In this document: one piece after another, positions 23,883 to 32,523 of the stretch
How positions within the stretch are numbered: the stretch's first letter is position 1
Layout: each line of letters opens with the position of its first letter
Assembly (NCBI RefSeq): GCF_900109465.1
Contig: NZ_FOAZ01000008.1
Location: 1-64,000, forward strand
Source of the DNA: Streptacidiphilus jiangxiensis
Lineage (GTDB): Bacteria; Actinomycetota; Actinomycetes; Streptomycetales; Streptomycetaceae
Length of the DNA stretch: 64,000 bases
Direction of reading: 5' to 3'
Notes under the pieces: generated by a model
The model's database searches: none
Seen by the model: the letters and a program-made list of their open reading frames with translations, nothing else
What the model was told of the DNA's origin: nothing
Translations under genes and position numbers: made by a program

Positions 23883-23986
23883 GAAGCGTTCCCCCCTGTT
23901 GCTGTGTCGTACCTGTGTCGCACGGTAGCTCACAAGATCGACTTGAGGGGCGATCAATTCTCTTCTGCGGACGGCACCATGTCCGC

Positions 23987-25117
23987 TCAGCCGACGAGCA
24001 GCTCCGCCTTCAGCCAGTGCAGGTCGGCGTCGGAGAGGCCGAGGCCCTGGTGCAGGTAGGCGTCGAAGGAGCCGTACTTGGCGTTGACCTCGTTCAGGCC
24101 GGCGTCCAGGTAGGACTGGTCCACGACCAGCAGCGGCTTGTAGACGGCCTGGTAGGCGGCCGGCAGGTGGGACAGGGTGGCCTGGATCATGCCCGCGTTG
24201 TAGTCGTTGCTGGCCAGGTAGTCGGCGTCGACGGTCTGCTGCGGCACGCCGAGCGCGGTGAGCAGCACGGCGCTGGCCCAGCCGGTGCGGTCCTTGCCGG
24301 CCGTGCAGTGGTACAGGACGCCGAGGTTCCACGGGTTCTCGATGCCCTTGACCACGGTCTGGTAGGAGGACTGCGCGCTGGGCAGGTCGACCATGCCGAC
24401 CTCCGCCTGCTGCATCATGGCGACGGCGGCGGCCGGGCTGCTCGGCATGGAGCTGAGGCCGCCCAGGTTGCCGAGGACGTTCTCCTGGACGTCGGTGGCG
24501 CCGGCCGGCACCTGGTCCGGGGAGGCGCTGCGCTCGCTGTCGGTGCGCAGGTCGTAGATGGTGTGGATGCCGAGACGCTGCAGCTTGGCGAGGTCGTCGG
24601 CGGTCAGCTTGGAGATGTCGCCGGAGCGGTAGACCACGCCCATCCGCACCCAGGAGCCGTCGCTGGTGCGGTAGCCGCCCGCGTCGCGGAAGTTGGGCGC
24701 GCCGGCCAGGTGCAGGCTGCGGTCGGCCAGGGTCAGGCCCTCGCCGCGGCTCGGCTGGAGTCGGAACCACCAGCGGTCGGCCTGGCCGAGACCGGTGACG
24801 GTGACGCTGTCGGTGCCCTGGCCGTGGGCGACGGCGTGGCGCTCGTCGATCTTCCACTGCGAGGTGCCGGCGTAGACGGTGACGCCGCGCAGGTCGGCGT
24901 CCGAGGACCAGGAGACGGTGAAGCTGCCGTCGGCGTTCTGGGTGACGTTCGCGGCGGTGAAGGGGATCGGGTGCGCCCGGTCGATCGCGTGCGCGGTCGG
25001 CTGCGCGCCGTGCGCGGGGGCGGCCTGCGCGGGCGCGGCGACGGCGCCGAGGCTCAGCGCGGTGGCGGTCGCGATCACGGCACCGGCGAGACGGAGGGAG
25101 CGCTTGGGGGTCTTCAT
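23987..25117 (-). CDS. Secreted tyrosine-protein phosphatase
   Basis: A 376-residue exported dual-specificity-like phosphatase. Signal peptide KRSLRLAGAVIATATALSLG to APAQA; an N-terminal fibronectin-like region (FTAANVTQNADGSFTVSW); then the Siw14/Y_phosphatase3 domain with NFRDAGGYRTSDGSWVRMGV, YRSGDISKLTADDLAKL, IYDLRTDSER and the catalytic P-loop YHCTAGKDRTGWASAVLL (HCx5R). It acts outside the cell, probably on phospho-tyrosine or phosphoinositide substrates, or as a phosphate scavenger. ATG 25117 is set by the signal peptide; no good ribosome-binding site is seen. Confidence 0.93.
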   Translation of the reverse strand: MKTPKRSLRLAGAVIATATALSLGAVAAPAQAAPAHGAQPTAHAIDRAHPIPFTAANVTQNADGSFTVSWSSDADLRGVTVYAGTSQWKIDERHAVAHGQGTDSVTVTGLGQADRWWFRLQPSRGEGLTLADRSLHLAGAPNFRDAGGYRTSDGSWVRMGVVYRSGDISKLTADDLAKLQRLGIHTIYDLRTDSERSASPDQVPAGATDVQENVLGNLGGLSSMPSSPAAAVAMMQQAEVGMVDLPSAQSSYQTVVKGIENPWNLGVLYHCTAGKDRTGWASAVLLTALGVPQQTVDADYLASNDYNAGMIQATLSHLPAAYQAVYKPLLVVDQSYLDAGLNEVNAKYGSFDAYLHQGLGLSDADLHWLKAELLVG

Positions 25118-25230
25118 GGCGCCGGACGCTAGTGCTGACACGTGTAAAGCCGGGTGGCGCACGAAAGGCGTCCCGGTGACATGCGGATGAAGAGATCGGA
25201 GGGCGGCGCCGGGCGCGCCATCATGGGCGG

Positions 25231-25704
25231 ATGGCCAGGATCGACTACTTCCGCGACCCCGCCGCGCCGCGCGCGAACTCCGTGGTGCCTTCGGTGGTCG
25301 CGGTGGTCCGCAACCTCGCGGGAGAACTGCTGCTGATCCACCGCACCGACAACGACCTGTGGGCGCTGCCCGGCGGCGGCCACGACATCGGCGAGCGGAT
25401 CGTCGACACCGTGGTCCGGGAGGTCGAGGAGGAGACCGGCGTCCTCGTCGAGGTCGAGGGACTGGTCGGCCTCTACACCGACCCCGACCACGTGATGGCC
25501 TACGACGACGGCGAGGTCCGGCAGCAGTTCTCGATCTCCTTCCGCGCCCGGCCGGTCGGTGGTCGGCTGCGCACCAGCAGCGAGTCGAAGGAGGTCCGCT
25601 GGGTCGCTCCCGCGGACCTCGACGCCCTTCCGATCCACCCGTCCATGCGTCTGCGGATCGACCACGGCCTGAGCGAGAACCGGACCGAGCCCTACCTCGG
25701 CTGA
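25231..25704 (+). CDS. Nudix hydrolase
   Basis: A 157-residue Nudix protein. The Nudix box is GGHDIGERIVDTVVREVEEE followed by TGV (G-x5-E-x7-R-E-x2-E-E-x-G-h). Preceding strands SVVAVVRNLAGELLLIHRTD and following DDGEVRQQFSISFRARPVGG fit an ADP-ribose/NDP-sugar or mutator-type pyrophosphohydrolase; the substrate is not determined. No Shine-Dalgarno at a proper distance; the short leader suggests possible leaderless translation. Confidence 0.92.
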   Translation: MARIDYFRDPAAPRANSVVPSVVAVVRNLAGELLLIHRTDNDLWALPGGGHDIGERIVDTVVREVEEETGVLVEVEGLVGLYTDPDHVMAYDDGEVRQQFSISFRARPVGGRLRTSSESKEVRWVAPADLDALPIHPSMRLRIDHGLSENRTEPYLG

Positions 25705-25871
25705 GGGCCGACGACTGTTCCCTGTATGTCCGCGCTTGCCCGTGGTTGCTCTCGAGGACGCCGAGAAAGACCGCCACCCACCGGCGACAAGGTTCGTGGG
25801 CATGTCCTACGCTCGCGTGCGTGCCACCGCGCGCCTGCCGGTCCCCGTCGAGCGGACCCGGGCGTGCCGCG

Positions 25872-26126
25872 GCCGAACTCAGCTTCCGGTTGCAACGCCT
25901 CCGGTGGCGCCTGGACGTGCAGGTCTTCGCCAACGGCAGCTGGCAGGACGCCGGTTCGCAGTTCTTCGCGGTCTCGTCGACCGGCCGGTGTGCCGTGGTG
26001 CTGCAGGCTCCCGGCCGGGCCGGGATCCAGGCGCGCGTGCGGACGGACTACCTCTACGGGCAGTCGGGCGACACCGTGAACGCGTCCGTGTACGGGTCCT
26101 GGACGTACGTGTACTTCAGCAACTAG
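25872..26126 (+). pseudogene. C-terminal domain scrap of a secreted protein
   Basis: The last 84 codons before TAG at 26126 read like the end of an exported repeat protein: VQVFANGSWQDAGSQFFAVS, RVRTDYLYGQSGDTVNASVY, then GSWTYVYFSN. It resembles the terminal domain of the protein at 21849 (FDLQRYSGGAWHDLG, then GGWLYLAITD). There is no start, signal peptide or N-terminal domain in any frame upstream (25705-25871 holds nothing), so it is probably a decayed paralogue. It ends 7 bp from the convergent kinase gene. Confidence 0.55.
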
Positions 26127-26133
26127 GCACTGA

Positions 26134-27672
26134 TCAACCGTTGTTGCCGTTGCCGTCGCCGCCGCCACTGCCGTCGCGCAGGGCGGCGGCGACGGTGTTG
26201 AGCTGGGACTGCCAGGAGTGGAGCGTGGCCGGGTCGACGGCCTGCTGGTGGCCGAGCTTGCGCAGGATCTTCTGGGCGTCGCGGACCGACTGGGCGGCGT
26301 CGTCCCGGCCTTGATTGGACTGGCCCTGGTCGGAGAGGGCCTGCGTCGCGCTGTCGAGCGCGTCGAGCAGGTCCTGCTGCTGACCGGAGGGCAGGTCGGC
26401 GGAGTCGACGGCGGAGCGCAGCGCCGCGAGGGTGCTCGCCGGGTCGGTGGACTGCGGGGACGGAGTGGTCGACGTGGCCGCACCGGACCCGGGCTGCGAC
26501 GTCACGGTGGCGGAGGGGGCACCCGCGCCCGCCGCCGGGGTCGACGGTCCGGACGGGCCGGACCCGTACGCCACGGCCGCGACCACACAGACGAGGGCGA
26601 CGCCGACACCGGCCGCCAGCAGCGCCGTGCGCCGTCGGCGCGGTGCGCCCAGGGGTGCGACGGGCGCGGGGACGGATCCGTCCAACGGCGGCATCGCCAT
26701 GGTCTGGTTCAACGGGGCCCGGGGCATCGGCGGCAGCCAGGTGGTCGCCGCGGCACCGGCTCCCCCCGCCATGTCGGCTCCGCCCGCCGGCGTGGCGAAG
26801 CCCGCGGCTCCGGTCAGGCCCGCCGGTACTCCCGTCGTGGCCGGTCCGCCGTGGCCGATCGCGGCCAGCAGCTCGGCGCGGGCCGTGGCCGCGTCCGCCG
26901 GGCGGTGTCCCGGCTCCTTGGCCAGCAGCCGCAGCACCGCCGCGTCCAGCGCGGGCGGGAGGTCGGGGCGCAGCGCGGACGGCGGGGCCGGACGGTCGCT
27001 GACCTGCTTCCAGGCGATCTCGACGGGCGTCGTGCCGTCGAAGGGAGGGCGGCCGGTGAGCATCTCGGTGAGCACGCAGCCCAGCGCGTACAGGTCGGCC
27101 CGCCCGTCGACCGCGGCGGCGGTCGCCTGCTCCGGCGCGAGGTAGGAGGCGGTGCCGAGCACCGAGCCGGTGCCGGTGAGCTGGGCGTCGTCCGCGCCGG
27201 CCTTGGCGATGCCGAAGTCGACGACCTTCACCTCCCCGGTGTGGGCGACCATGATGTTGCCGGGCTTGATGTCCCGGTGCACCAGCCCGGCCGCGTGCGC
27301 GACCTGGAGCGCCTCGCACACCGCGGCGGTGATCGCGACGGCGCGGTCCACGGGCAGGCGCGGCGTGTCGGCCAGCAGCTCGGCCAGGGTGCGACCGTCG
27401 ACGAGCTCCATCACCAGGTAGGGCGTGCCGTTCTCGTCCGTGCCGGAGTCGAAGACGGCGACGATCGCCGGGTGCAGCAGCATCGCGGCGTGACGGGCCT
27501 CACGGGCGAAGCGCTCGGCGAAGCGGGGGTCCTGGGCGAGGGCGGGGTTCATCACCTTCACGGCGACCGGGCGCCCGAGCACCCGGTCCAGGCCACGCCA
27601 GACCGTGGCCATCCCGCCGGTGCCGAGGGCGTCGTGCAGCTCGTACCGTCCGTTCAGCAGCCCACCCTGCAC
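26134..27672 (-). CDS. Transmembrane serine/threonine protein kinase (PknB-like)
   Basis: A 512-residue Hanks kinase. Glycine loop ALGTGGMATVWRGLD, VAVKVM lysine, HRDIKPGN catalytic loop, VDFGIAK, activation segment end ASYLAPEQA, and a complete C-lobe to about residue 270. A Pro/Ala/Met-rich juxtamembrane stretch leads to a single helix (TALLAAGVGVALVCVVAAVA, about 355-375) and an outer region with a Ser/Thr/Pro linker and a helical domain (AALRSAVDSADLPSGQQQDL). No PASTA repeats. GTG 27672 has GAGGAG upstream. The outer domain family is not recognised. Confidence 0.93.
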   Translation of the reverse strand: MQGGLLNGRYELHDALGTGGMATVWRGLDRVLGRPVAVKVMNPALAQDPRFAERFAREARHAAMLLHPAIVAVFDSGTDENGTPYLVMELVDGRTLAELLADTPRLPVDRAVAITAAVCEALQVAHAAGLVHRDIKPGNIMVAHTGEVKVVDFGIAKAGADDAQLTGTGSVLGTASYLAPEQATAAAVDGRADLYALGCVLTEMLTGRPPFDGTTPVEIAWKQVSDRPAPPSALRPDLPPALDAAVLRLLAKEPGHRPADAATARAELLAAIGHGGPATTGVPAGLTGAAGFATPAGGADMAGGAGAAATTWLPPMPRAPLNQTMAMPPLDGSVPAPVAPLGAPRRRRTALLAAGVGVALVCVVAAVAYGSGPSGPSTPAAGAGAPSATVTSQPGSGAATSTTPSPQSTDPASTLAALRSAVDSADLPSGQQQDLLDALDSATQALSDQGQSNQGRDDAAQSVRDAQKILRKLGHQQAVDPATLHSWQSQLNTVAAALRDGSGGGDGNGNNG

Positions 27673-27748
27673 CGGTTCGCTCTCCTCACCCCGGGCCGGA
27701 GCCCGGATTCGCGCGTCCCGGAACCCTAACCGGTCGGGGAACGGTCGA

Positions 27749-27777
27749 GGGCCCGGACAGGTCGGCTGTCCGGGCCC
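27749..27777 (-). terminator. Hairpin terminator of the ABM gene
   Basis: Perfect 12-bp stem GGGCCCGGACAG/CTGTCCGGGCCC with a 5-nt loop, 20 bp beyond the stop of the gene at 27798 and before the kinase gene start. Confidence 0.85.
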
Positions 27778-27797
27778 CACGTGCGTGTCGGCGACGG

Positions 27798-28406
27798 TCA
27801 GTCGCGGCGGTCGACGATCACCACCTCGAACTCCTCCAGGGCGATGACGTTGAAGGGCACGTTCGAGGTTGCCTTGGCCCGCGCGGCGGACTGGGCGCTG
27901 CGGGAGGCGACCAGGGCCTCGTGCGTGGACCACAGGGTGCCGACCGAGCCCATGCCGGTGCGGCGGTCGGCGAGGAGGGAACCACCCACGAAGCCGGGCG
28001 TGGCCTCGAAGGCGGGCAGACCCGCCGTACGGAACTGCTCGGCCATCCTGTCCAGGTGGTCGGGCGGCATCTGGAAGCGTCCGAGGCGGAAGCCCGCGCC
28101 CGCCTCGACCTGCATGTTCGGCGTGAAGGCGAGGACCTCCAGCGTCATCATGGAGAGCGACGACGCGAAGGGCGCCAAGAGCTCGCCGCGTCGCTGCTGC
28201 AGGTGCTCGTTGCTGCTCTGGGAGTCCTCCAGGGTCTCCCACCAACTGCCCATGGCGATCTTGCCGATCTCACGGTCGGCGAAGAGCCCGTAGCCCCGGT
28301 AGCCCGGCTGGTCGGAGAGCAGCTTGACTGCTTCCACCAGCAGCCCGTCCAGGGCCTGGTCGATCTTTCCCGGATCGCCCGTCACGTAGGTGGTGCGTAC
28401 GTACAT
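27798..28406 (-). CDS. Protein with two antibiotic-biosynthesis-monooxygenase-like (ABM) halves
   Basis: A 202-residue protein in two dimeric alpha/beta-barrel-like halves: MYVRTTYVTGDPGKIDQALD with GYRGYGLFADREIGKIAMGS, and RTAGLPAFEATPGFVGGSLL with RTGMGSVGTLWSTHEALVAS. Single ABM domains work as cofactor-free monooxygenases or haem-degrading proteins; the double form has no known activity. ATG 28406 is preferred (GGGGG 7 nt upstream, and it fits the first strand). It lies 78 bp downstream of a TetR gene in the same direction and is probably its target. Confidence 0.75.
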   Translation of the reverse strand: MYVRTTYVTGDPGKIDQALDGLLVEAVKLLSDQPGYRGYGLFADREIGKIAMGSWWETLEDSQSSNEHLQQRRGELLAPFASSLSMMTLEVLAFTPNMQVEAGAGFRLGRFQMPPDHLDRMAEQFRTAGLPAFEATPGFVGGSLLADRRTGMGSVGTLWSTHEALVASRSAQSAARAKATSNVPFNVIALEEFEVVIVDRRD

Positions 28407-28484
28407 GACCGGCCCCCATTCCTGTTGACGACTGGGTTCCTGTCTATGACGCTCCTCCGCTGACCGGGGCATCGCAAGCGCTGG

Positions 28485-29183
28485 TCAGCGCTGGGCGCGG
28501 AGGCGTGCTTCGAGGCCGTCGAGGAGGGAGCGCAGGCCGAAGGCGAAGGTCTGGTCGGGGGCGGAGCCGTAGTCCGCGCCGTGCTCGGCGGCGTCGGGGG
28601 TGTCGAGTCGGGCGCGCAGCCGCGGGTACTGCGAGGCGACCTCGCGGGCCTGGGCCATGCCCTCGGCCAGCCGGGCCTCCGCGTCGCCGGACTCGTGGGC
28701 GAGCTTGCGCTGCAGTGCGGCCGCGGCGGCGGGGCCCAGCGCGTTGCCGAGGACGAAGGTCAGCACCGCGGCGGAGGCGCGGTCCGCCTCGTCGGGTGTG
28801 AAGCCCGCGTCCTCGTACAGGCCGAGCAGGTGGTCGTCGTGGCGTGCCTTGCCGGGCCCGAACGTCAGGTACGCGCCGAAGGCCTGCACCAGCCACGGAT
28901 GGTCGGCGAGCATCCCGTGCACGCCGACGGCCATCGCCTCCGCCGCGGCCCGCCAACCCGCGCGCCCGGCGGGGGCCTGCGGCAGGGGGAGTTCGGACCA
29001 GACGTGGTCGCCGGCCAGGGCGATGAGGTTGTCCTTGCTGCCGACGTGCCAGTAGACGGCGGTGGCCGCCGAGCCGAGGCGCACGCCGAGGGCCCGCATG
29101 TTGAGGCCCTCCAGGCCCTCCTCGTCGAGGAGGGCGACGGCGGCCCGGACGATCTGGTCCCGGGTCAGGGTGTCGCGCGGCAT
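28485..29183 (-). CDS. TetR-family regulator (TetR class, C-terminal TetR_C-like)
   Basis: A 232-residue repressor: helix-turn-helix at residues about 8-55 (RDQIVRAAVALLDEEGLEGL, LGSAATAVYWHVGSKDNLIA) and a C-terminal ligand domain resembling that of TetR itself (LADHPWLVQAFGAYLTFGPG). The ATG used (29183) starts MPRDTLTRDQ; an ATG three codons upstream is possible. The start codon lies within a long inverted repeat (29172-29212), which may be its operator or an mRNA hairpin. Followed by the ABM gene. Confidence 0.9.
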   Translation of the reverse strand: MPRDTLTRDQIVRAAVALLDEEGLEGLNMRALGVRLGSAATAVYWHVGSKDNLIALAGDHVWSELPLPQAPAGRAGWRAAAEAMAVGVHGMLADHPWLVQAFGAYLTFGPGKARHDDHLLGLYEDAGFTPDEADRASAAVLTFVLGNALGPAAAAALQRKLAHESGDAEARLAEGMAQAREVASQYPRLRARLDTPDAAEHGADYGSAPDQTFAFGLRSLLDGLEARLRAQR

Positions 29184-29212
29184 GCCGCCCACGATAGGAC
29201 ATGCCGCGCGAC
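29172..29212. promoter_or_regulatory. 13-bp inverted repeat covering the TetR start codon
   Basis: GTCGCGCGGCATG at 29172-29184 and its exact complement CATGCCGCGCGAC at 29200-29212, 15 bp apart. One arm is the first codons of the TetR gene. As DNA it could be an autoregulatory operator; as RNA it would hide the start codon and ribosome-binding region in a stem. Confidence 0.6.
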
Positions 29213-29220
29213 GACGACCG

Positions 29221-29853
29221 CTACGACAGCAGGCCGTCGTAGTCCGGCAGCTTGAAGGTGGCGTCGGCGTAGCCGCCCTCCAGGTCGGTGGTGTTGTTGC
29301 CGACGTTGGCGACGATGTCGTAGCCGTCGGCCACCAGCTTCCTGCGGGTGTCGGTCTTGAAGGTCTGGATCGGCTCCAGCAGCTCCAGCGGGTCGCGGCT
29401 GTACAGGCCGTCGATGCGGTAGCCGACCGAGTCGAGGTTGAACTCGGTGACCCAGTCGATCAGTTCGGGCCGGGCGGTGACGAAGAGGACCTTCACGCCG
29501 TGCGCGGATGCGTACTGCGCCAGCTGCAGCACCGGCGGGGTGGCCGGCGTCGGGTAGGTGCCGGGGTTGTAGTAGGCGGCCAGCGCGGTGTTGTCGATGT
29601 CGAGCACGACGGCCGGCGTGCCGGTGAACGTGCCGGCGGCGACGCGCTGCTGGAGGTAGGCGAGCGCCGGGGCGGTGGCGGCGGTCGCGTCGGCCAGCCA
29701 CTGGGCGTAACCGGGGGCGGCGCTGGTCGTCGTGGTGGCGCTCGCGGCGGCGCGCACGGGGGCGGCGCTCGCCGTCGGGGCCGCGGCGGCGGCCAGGGCG
29801 GCCAGCACGGCGGTGGCGGCGACGACGGTGACGGGACGGCGGATTCCTCGCAC
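29221..29853 (-). CDS. Secreted HAD-superfamily acid phosphatase
   Basis: A 210-residue exported protein. Signal peptide RGIRRPVTVVAATAVLAALA to SAAP. HAD class-B-like acid phosphatase motifs: AVVLDIDNTALAAYYN (nucleophile Asp in DxDNT), VKVLFVTARPELIDWV (motif II Thr), KLVADGYDIVANVGNNTTDLEGG (Lys and the acidic motif). It releases phosphate from nucleotides or sugar phosphates outside the cell. GTG 29853 has AAGGGAG 5 nt upstream. Stand-alone; 29854-29998 shows no clear regulatory site. Confidence 0.9.
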   Translation of the reverse strand: MRGIRRPVTVVAATAVLAALAAAAAPTASAAPVRAAASATTTTSAAPGYAQWLADATAATAPALAYLQQRVAAGTFTGTPAVVLDIDNTALAAYYNPGTYPTPATPPVLQLAQYASAHGVKVLFVTARPELIDWVTEFNLDSVGYRIDGLYSRDPLELLEPIQTFKTDTRRKLVADGYDIVANVGNNTTDLEGGYADATFKLPDYDGLLS

Positions 29854-29998
29854 GGGAACTCCCTTGTCTGGAGGTCTTGCAGGACGTGGACGCGGGCTGT
29901 GAGGGGAACCCGGCACGACCCTGCTCGTCGCAGGGGAACTCCAGGCGGCGGCGAGGTGACCAACTCTTGTTCTGTGCATGGCATTTACTGGCGAGTAG

Positions 29999-30649
29999 CT
30001 ATTGGCTCCGGGTGGCGAGCAACTGCAGCTCCCGGAACTGCCGCTTGTCCGTGGGCTTCGGCTCGCAGAGCAGCCGGGCCGTCTCGTCCAGCCCGGCCCC
30101 GCGCAGCAGGCCCGACAGGTGGTCCGGCGACCAGCGGTACGCCGTCGCGACGGTGTGGTCGAAGGACTGCGTGGGATTCGCGGCGTCGTCCGTGGCGAAG
30201 CAGCTGAGCAGCAGCTGCCCGCCCGGCGCCAGCACCCTGGCGAACTCCGCCAGCAGGAGCGGGAGGTCCTGCGGCGGCGTGTGGATCACGGAGTAGCGCG
30301 CCAGGACCCCGCCCAGGGCGCCGTCGGCGATGTCGAGCGCGGCCATCGAGCCGACCTCGAACCGCTGCTCCGGATGGGCCTCACGGGCCAGCGCGATCAT
30401 CGCGGCCGACGCGTCGACGCCGAAGGCCCGCAGACCCAGCCCGTGCAGGTGGGCGGTGACGTAGCCGGGGCCGCAGCCCAGATCGGCGACCTCCCCGCCC
30501 CCGTCGGCCCGCACCAGCTCGGCGAAGGCGGCCAGCAGGGCGCGTTCCAACGGCCGGTCGCGCAGCGAGTCGTGGAACTGCTGCGCGTAGCGGACGGCGA
30601 CGGCGTCGTAGGCGTCGCGGGTGGCGGGGAGGGAGTCGAATCCGGTCAC
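29999..30649 (-). CDS. SAM-dependent methyltransferase
   Basis: A 216-residue class I methyltransferase. SAM-binding motif I VADLGCGPGYVTAHL, motif II FGVDASAAMIALAREA, motif IV GALGGVLARYSVIHT, followed by LAPGGQLLLSCFATDD. The substrate is unknown; the small size and C-terminal LSGLLRGAGLDE fit small-molecule methyltransferases. Start GTG 30649 is the best available, but its ribosome-binding site (GAAG) is weak. It lies 38 bp downstream of the agmatinase-like gene in the same direction and may be the last gene of that operon. Confidence 0.85.
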   Translation of the reverse strand: MTGFDSLPATRDAYDAVAVRYAQQFHDSLRDRPLERALLAAFAELVRADGGGEVADLGCGPGYVTAHLHGLGLRAFGVDASAAMIALAREAHPEQRFEVGSMAALDIADGALGGVLARYSVIHTPPQDLPLLLAEFARVLAPGGQLLLSCFATDDAANPTQSFDHTVATAYRWSPDHLSGLLRGAGLDETARLLCEPKPTDKRQFRELQLLATRSQ

Positions 30650-30687
30650 CTTCGGGACCGTAGCCGACGTGACTGACAACCAGTCGG

Positions 30688-31656
30688 CTACCGCTGCGCC
30701 GCGCTGCCCTCCTCGCGGTTCTTCGCCAGTACGGACAGCAGCTCGTAGCCCACGTGCGCGGCGGCGATGCCCGTCAGCTCGGCGTGGTCGTAGGCCGGGG
30801 CGACCTCGACGATGTCCGCGCCGACGATGTTCAGCCCGACCAGTCCGCGCAGCGTGTGCAGGAGTTCGCGGCTGGTGAGGCCGCCGGCCTCGGGCGTGCC
30901 GGTGCCGGGGGCGTGGGCCGGGTCCAGCACGTCGATGTCGATGGAGACGTAGACCGGCCCGTCGCCCAGGCGTCGGCGCATCCGCTCGACGACCGAGGCC
31001 ACCGTCGCGTCCTGGTAGTCGTCGGCGTGCACGACCTGGAAGCCGAGCACCCCGTCCTCGCGCAGGTCCTCGCGCGAGTACAGCGGACCGCGGATGCCGA
31101 CGTGGAGACAGCGGGCCGGGTCCAGCAGACCTTCCTCCGAGGCCCGGCGGAACGGCGTGCCGTGCGTGGTCGGCTCGCCGAAGTAGGTGTCCCAGGTGTC
31201 CAGGTGGGCGTCGAAGTGGACGACCGCGACCGGCCCGTGCTCGGCCGCGACGGCGCGCAGCAGCGGCAGGGCGATGGTGTGGTCGCCGCCGATGGTCAGC
31301 AGCTTGGTGCCGCCGGCGCCGAGCTCGCGCGCGGCCAGCTCCACGGTCTTCATCGCGTCGGCGATGTCGAACGGGTTGACCGCGATGTCGCCCGCGTCGG
31401 CGACCTGCTGGGCCGCGAACGGGGAGACGTCGAGCGCGGGGTGGTAGGGGCGCAGCAGCTTGGAGGAGGCGCGCACATGGGCGGGGCCGAAGCGCGCGCC
31501 GGGGCGGTAGCTGACACCGCTGTCGAACGGGACGCCGACGACGGCCACGTCGACATGGTCGACCTCGTCGGCGCGCGGCAGCCGCGCGAAGGTGGCGGGG
31601 CCGGCGTAGCGGGGGACGCGGGTCGCGTCGATCGGGCCGACGGGCTGGTCGCTCAT
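30688..31656 (-). CDS. speB: Agmatinase/guanidino-acid ureohydrolase
   Basis: A 322-residue arginase-fold enzyme with all manganese motifs: [22 protein letters not shown], and [20 protein letters not shown] (SxDxDxxDP). Removes urea from a guanidino compound; agmatine is the family default, but guanidinobutyrate-type substrates fit equally well. ATG 31656 has GGAGG upstream and overlaps the stop of the nitrilase gene by 4 nt. Part of the operon permease-nitrilase-ureohydrolase, probably controlled by the PucR-type regulator at 34111. Confidence 0.9.
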   Translation of the reverse strand: MSDQPVGPIDATRVPRYAGPATFARLPRADEVDHVDVAVVGVPFDSGVSYRPGARFGPAHVRASSKLLRPYHPALDVSPFAAQQVADAGDIAVNPFDIADAMKTVELAARELGAGGTKLLTIGGDHTIALPLLRAVAAEHGPVAVVHFDAHLDTWDTYFGEPTTHGTPFRRASEEGLLDPARCLHVGIRGPLYSREDLREDGVLGFQVVHADDYQDATVASVVERMRRRLGDGPVYVSIDIDVLDPAHAPGTGTPEAGGLTSRELLHTLRGLVGLNIVGADIVEVAPAYDHAELTGIAAAHVGYELLSVLAKNREEGSAAQR

Positions 31657-32522
31657 CGTGCCTCCTCCAAGGGGGTGGTGACGGATCGGTAGAGGTCGGG
31701 TCGGCGGTCGCCGAGCACATCGTTGTGCTCGCCGAGCCTCTTGTCGCGCGCGGTCGCCAACGCGCAGTCGGCCAGCAGCAGGTCCGCGCTCTTCTCGGTG
31801 GCGGGTCCGGCGACGGGGAAGCCGTCGAGGTCGACGATCACGGAGCCGCCGGTCCACGGCACGCCGCGTTCGGTCCCGGCGCGGTCGCAGGCGGCGACGA
31901 ACATCCGGTTGACCGCCGCGTTCGCCTGCACCCGGACCACCTCCGACGGCCGCTCGCCCGCGGGCCGGGGAAAGAGCGGCCAGTTGACCGGCACGCAGAG
32001 CAACTCGGCGCCGCGCAGGACCACGGTCCGCACGTACTCGGGGAACTCCTGGTCGTAGCAGACCATCACGCCGATCCGACCCACCGACGTCTCGACGACG
32101 GGCGGGAGTTCGTCACCGGCGACGAAGAACTCCTGTTCCCCGCCGAAGAAGTGGGCCTTGCGGTGGACGGCTCGCAGGCCGGTCTGGTCGACGAGGACGG
32201 CCGAGTTGCGGATCAGACCGTCCCCGTCGCGCTCGCAGAGCCCGCCGACGATCACCAGCCGGTGGCGCCGGGCCGCCGCGGTCCAGTCGGCGACCGTCGG
32301 GCCGTCCAGGGGCTCGGCCGCCGCCGCGGCCTCCGCGGCGTCATGGAAGATGCAGCCGCTGTTGGTGAGTTCGGGCAGAACCACGACCTCGGCGCCGGCG
32401 GCCGCCGCGCGCTCGATCGCGTCGCGGGCGGCGGCCCGGTTGGCCTCGGGCTCGCCGATGCGCAGGGTCAGCTGCGCGCAGGCGATTCGGGTGGTGGTGC
32501 TGTCGCTGTCCAGGAAGGCCAT
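31653..32522 (-). CDS. Carbon-nitrogen hydrolase (nitrilase superfamily)
   Basis: A 289-residue amidase with the Glu-Lys-Cys triad: Glu51 in [11 protein letters not shown], Lys122 in [11 protein letters not shown], Cys155 in [15 protein letters not shown]. Likely hydrolyses an N-carbamoyl or omega-amide substrate; beside a ureohydrolase it could process the next intermediate of guanidine or polyamine breakdown. Its start is 2 bp from the permease stop and its stop overlaps the agmatinase start, so all three are tightly coupled. Confidence 0.88.
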   Translation of the reverse strand: MAFLDSDSTTTRIACAQLTLRIGEPEANRAAARDAIERAAAAGAEVVVLPELTNSGCIFHDAAEAAAAAEPLDGPTVADWTAAARRHRLVIVGGLCERDGDGLIRNSAVLVDQTGLRAVHRKAHFFGGEQEFFVAGDELPPVVETSVGRIGVMVCYDQEFPEYVRTVVLRGAELLCVPVNWPLFPRPAGERPSEVVRVQANAAVNRMFVAACDRAGTERGVPWTGGSVIVDLDGFPVAGPATEKSADLLLADCALATARDKRLGEHNDVLGDRRPDLYRSVTTPLEEAR

Positions 32523-32523
32523 C

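Noticed and set aside
23883..24857. Upstream extension of the secreted protein frame beyond GTG 23882
   Set aside because: It overlaps the tyrosine phosphatase gene in another frame and gives Arg/Pro-rich sequence; a signal peptide and ribosome-binding site mark the start at 23882.
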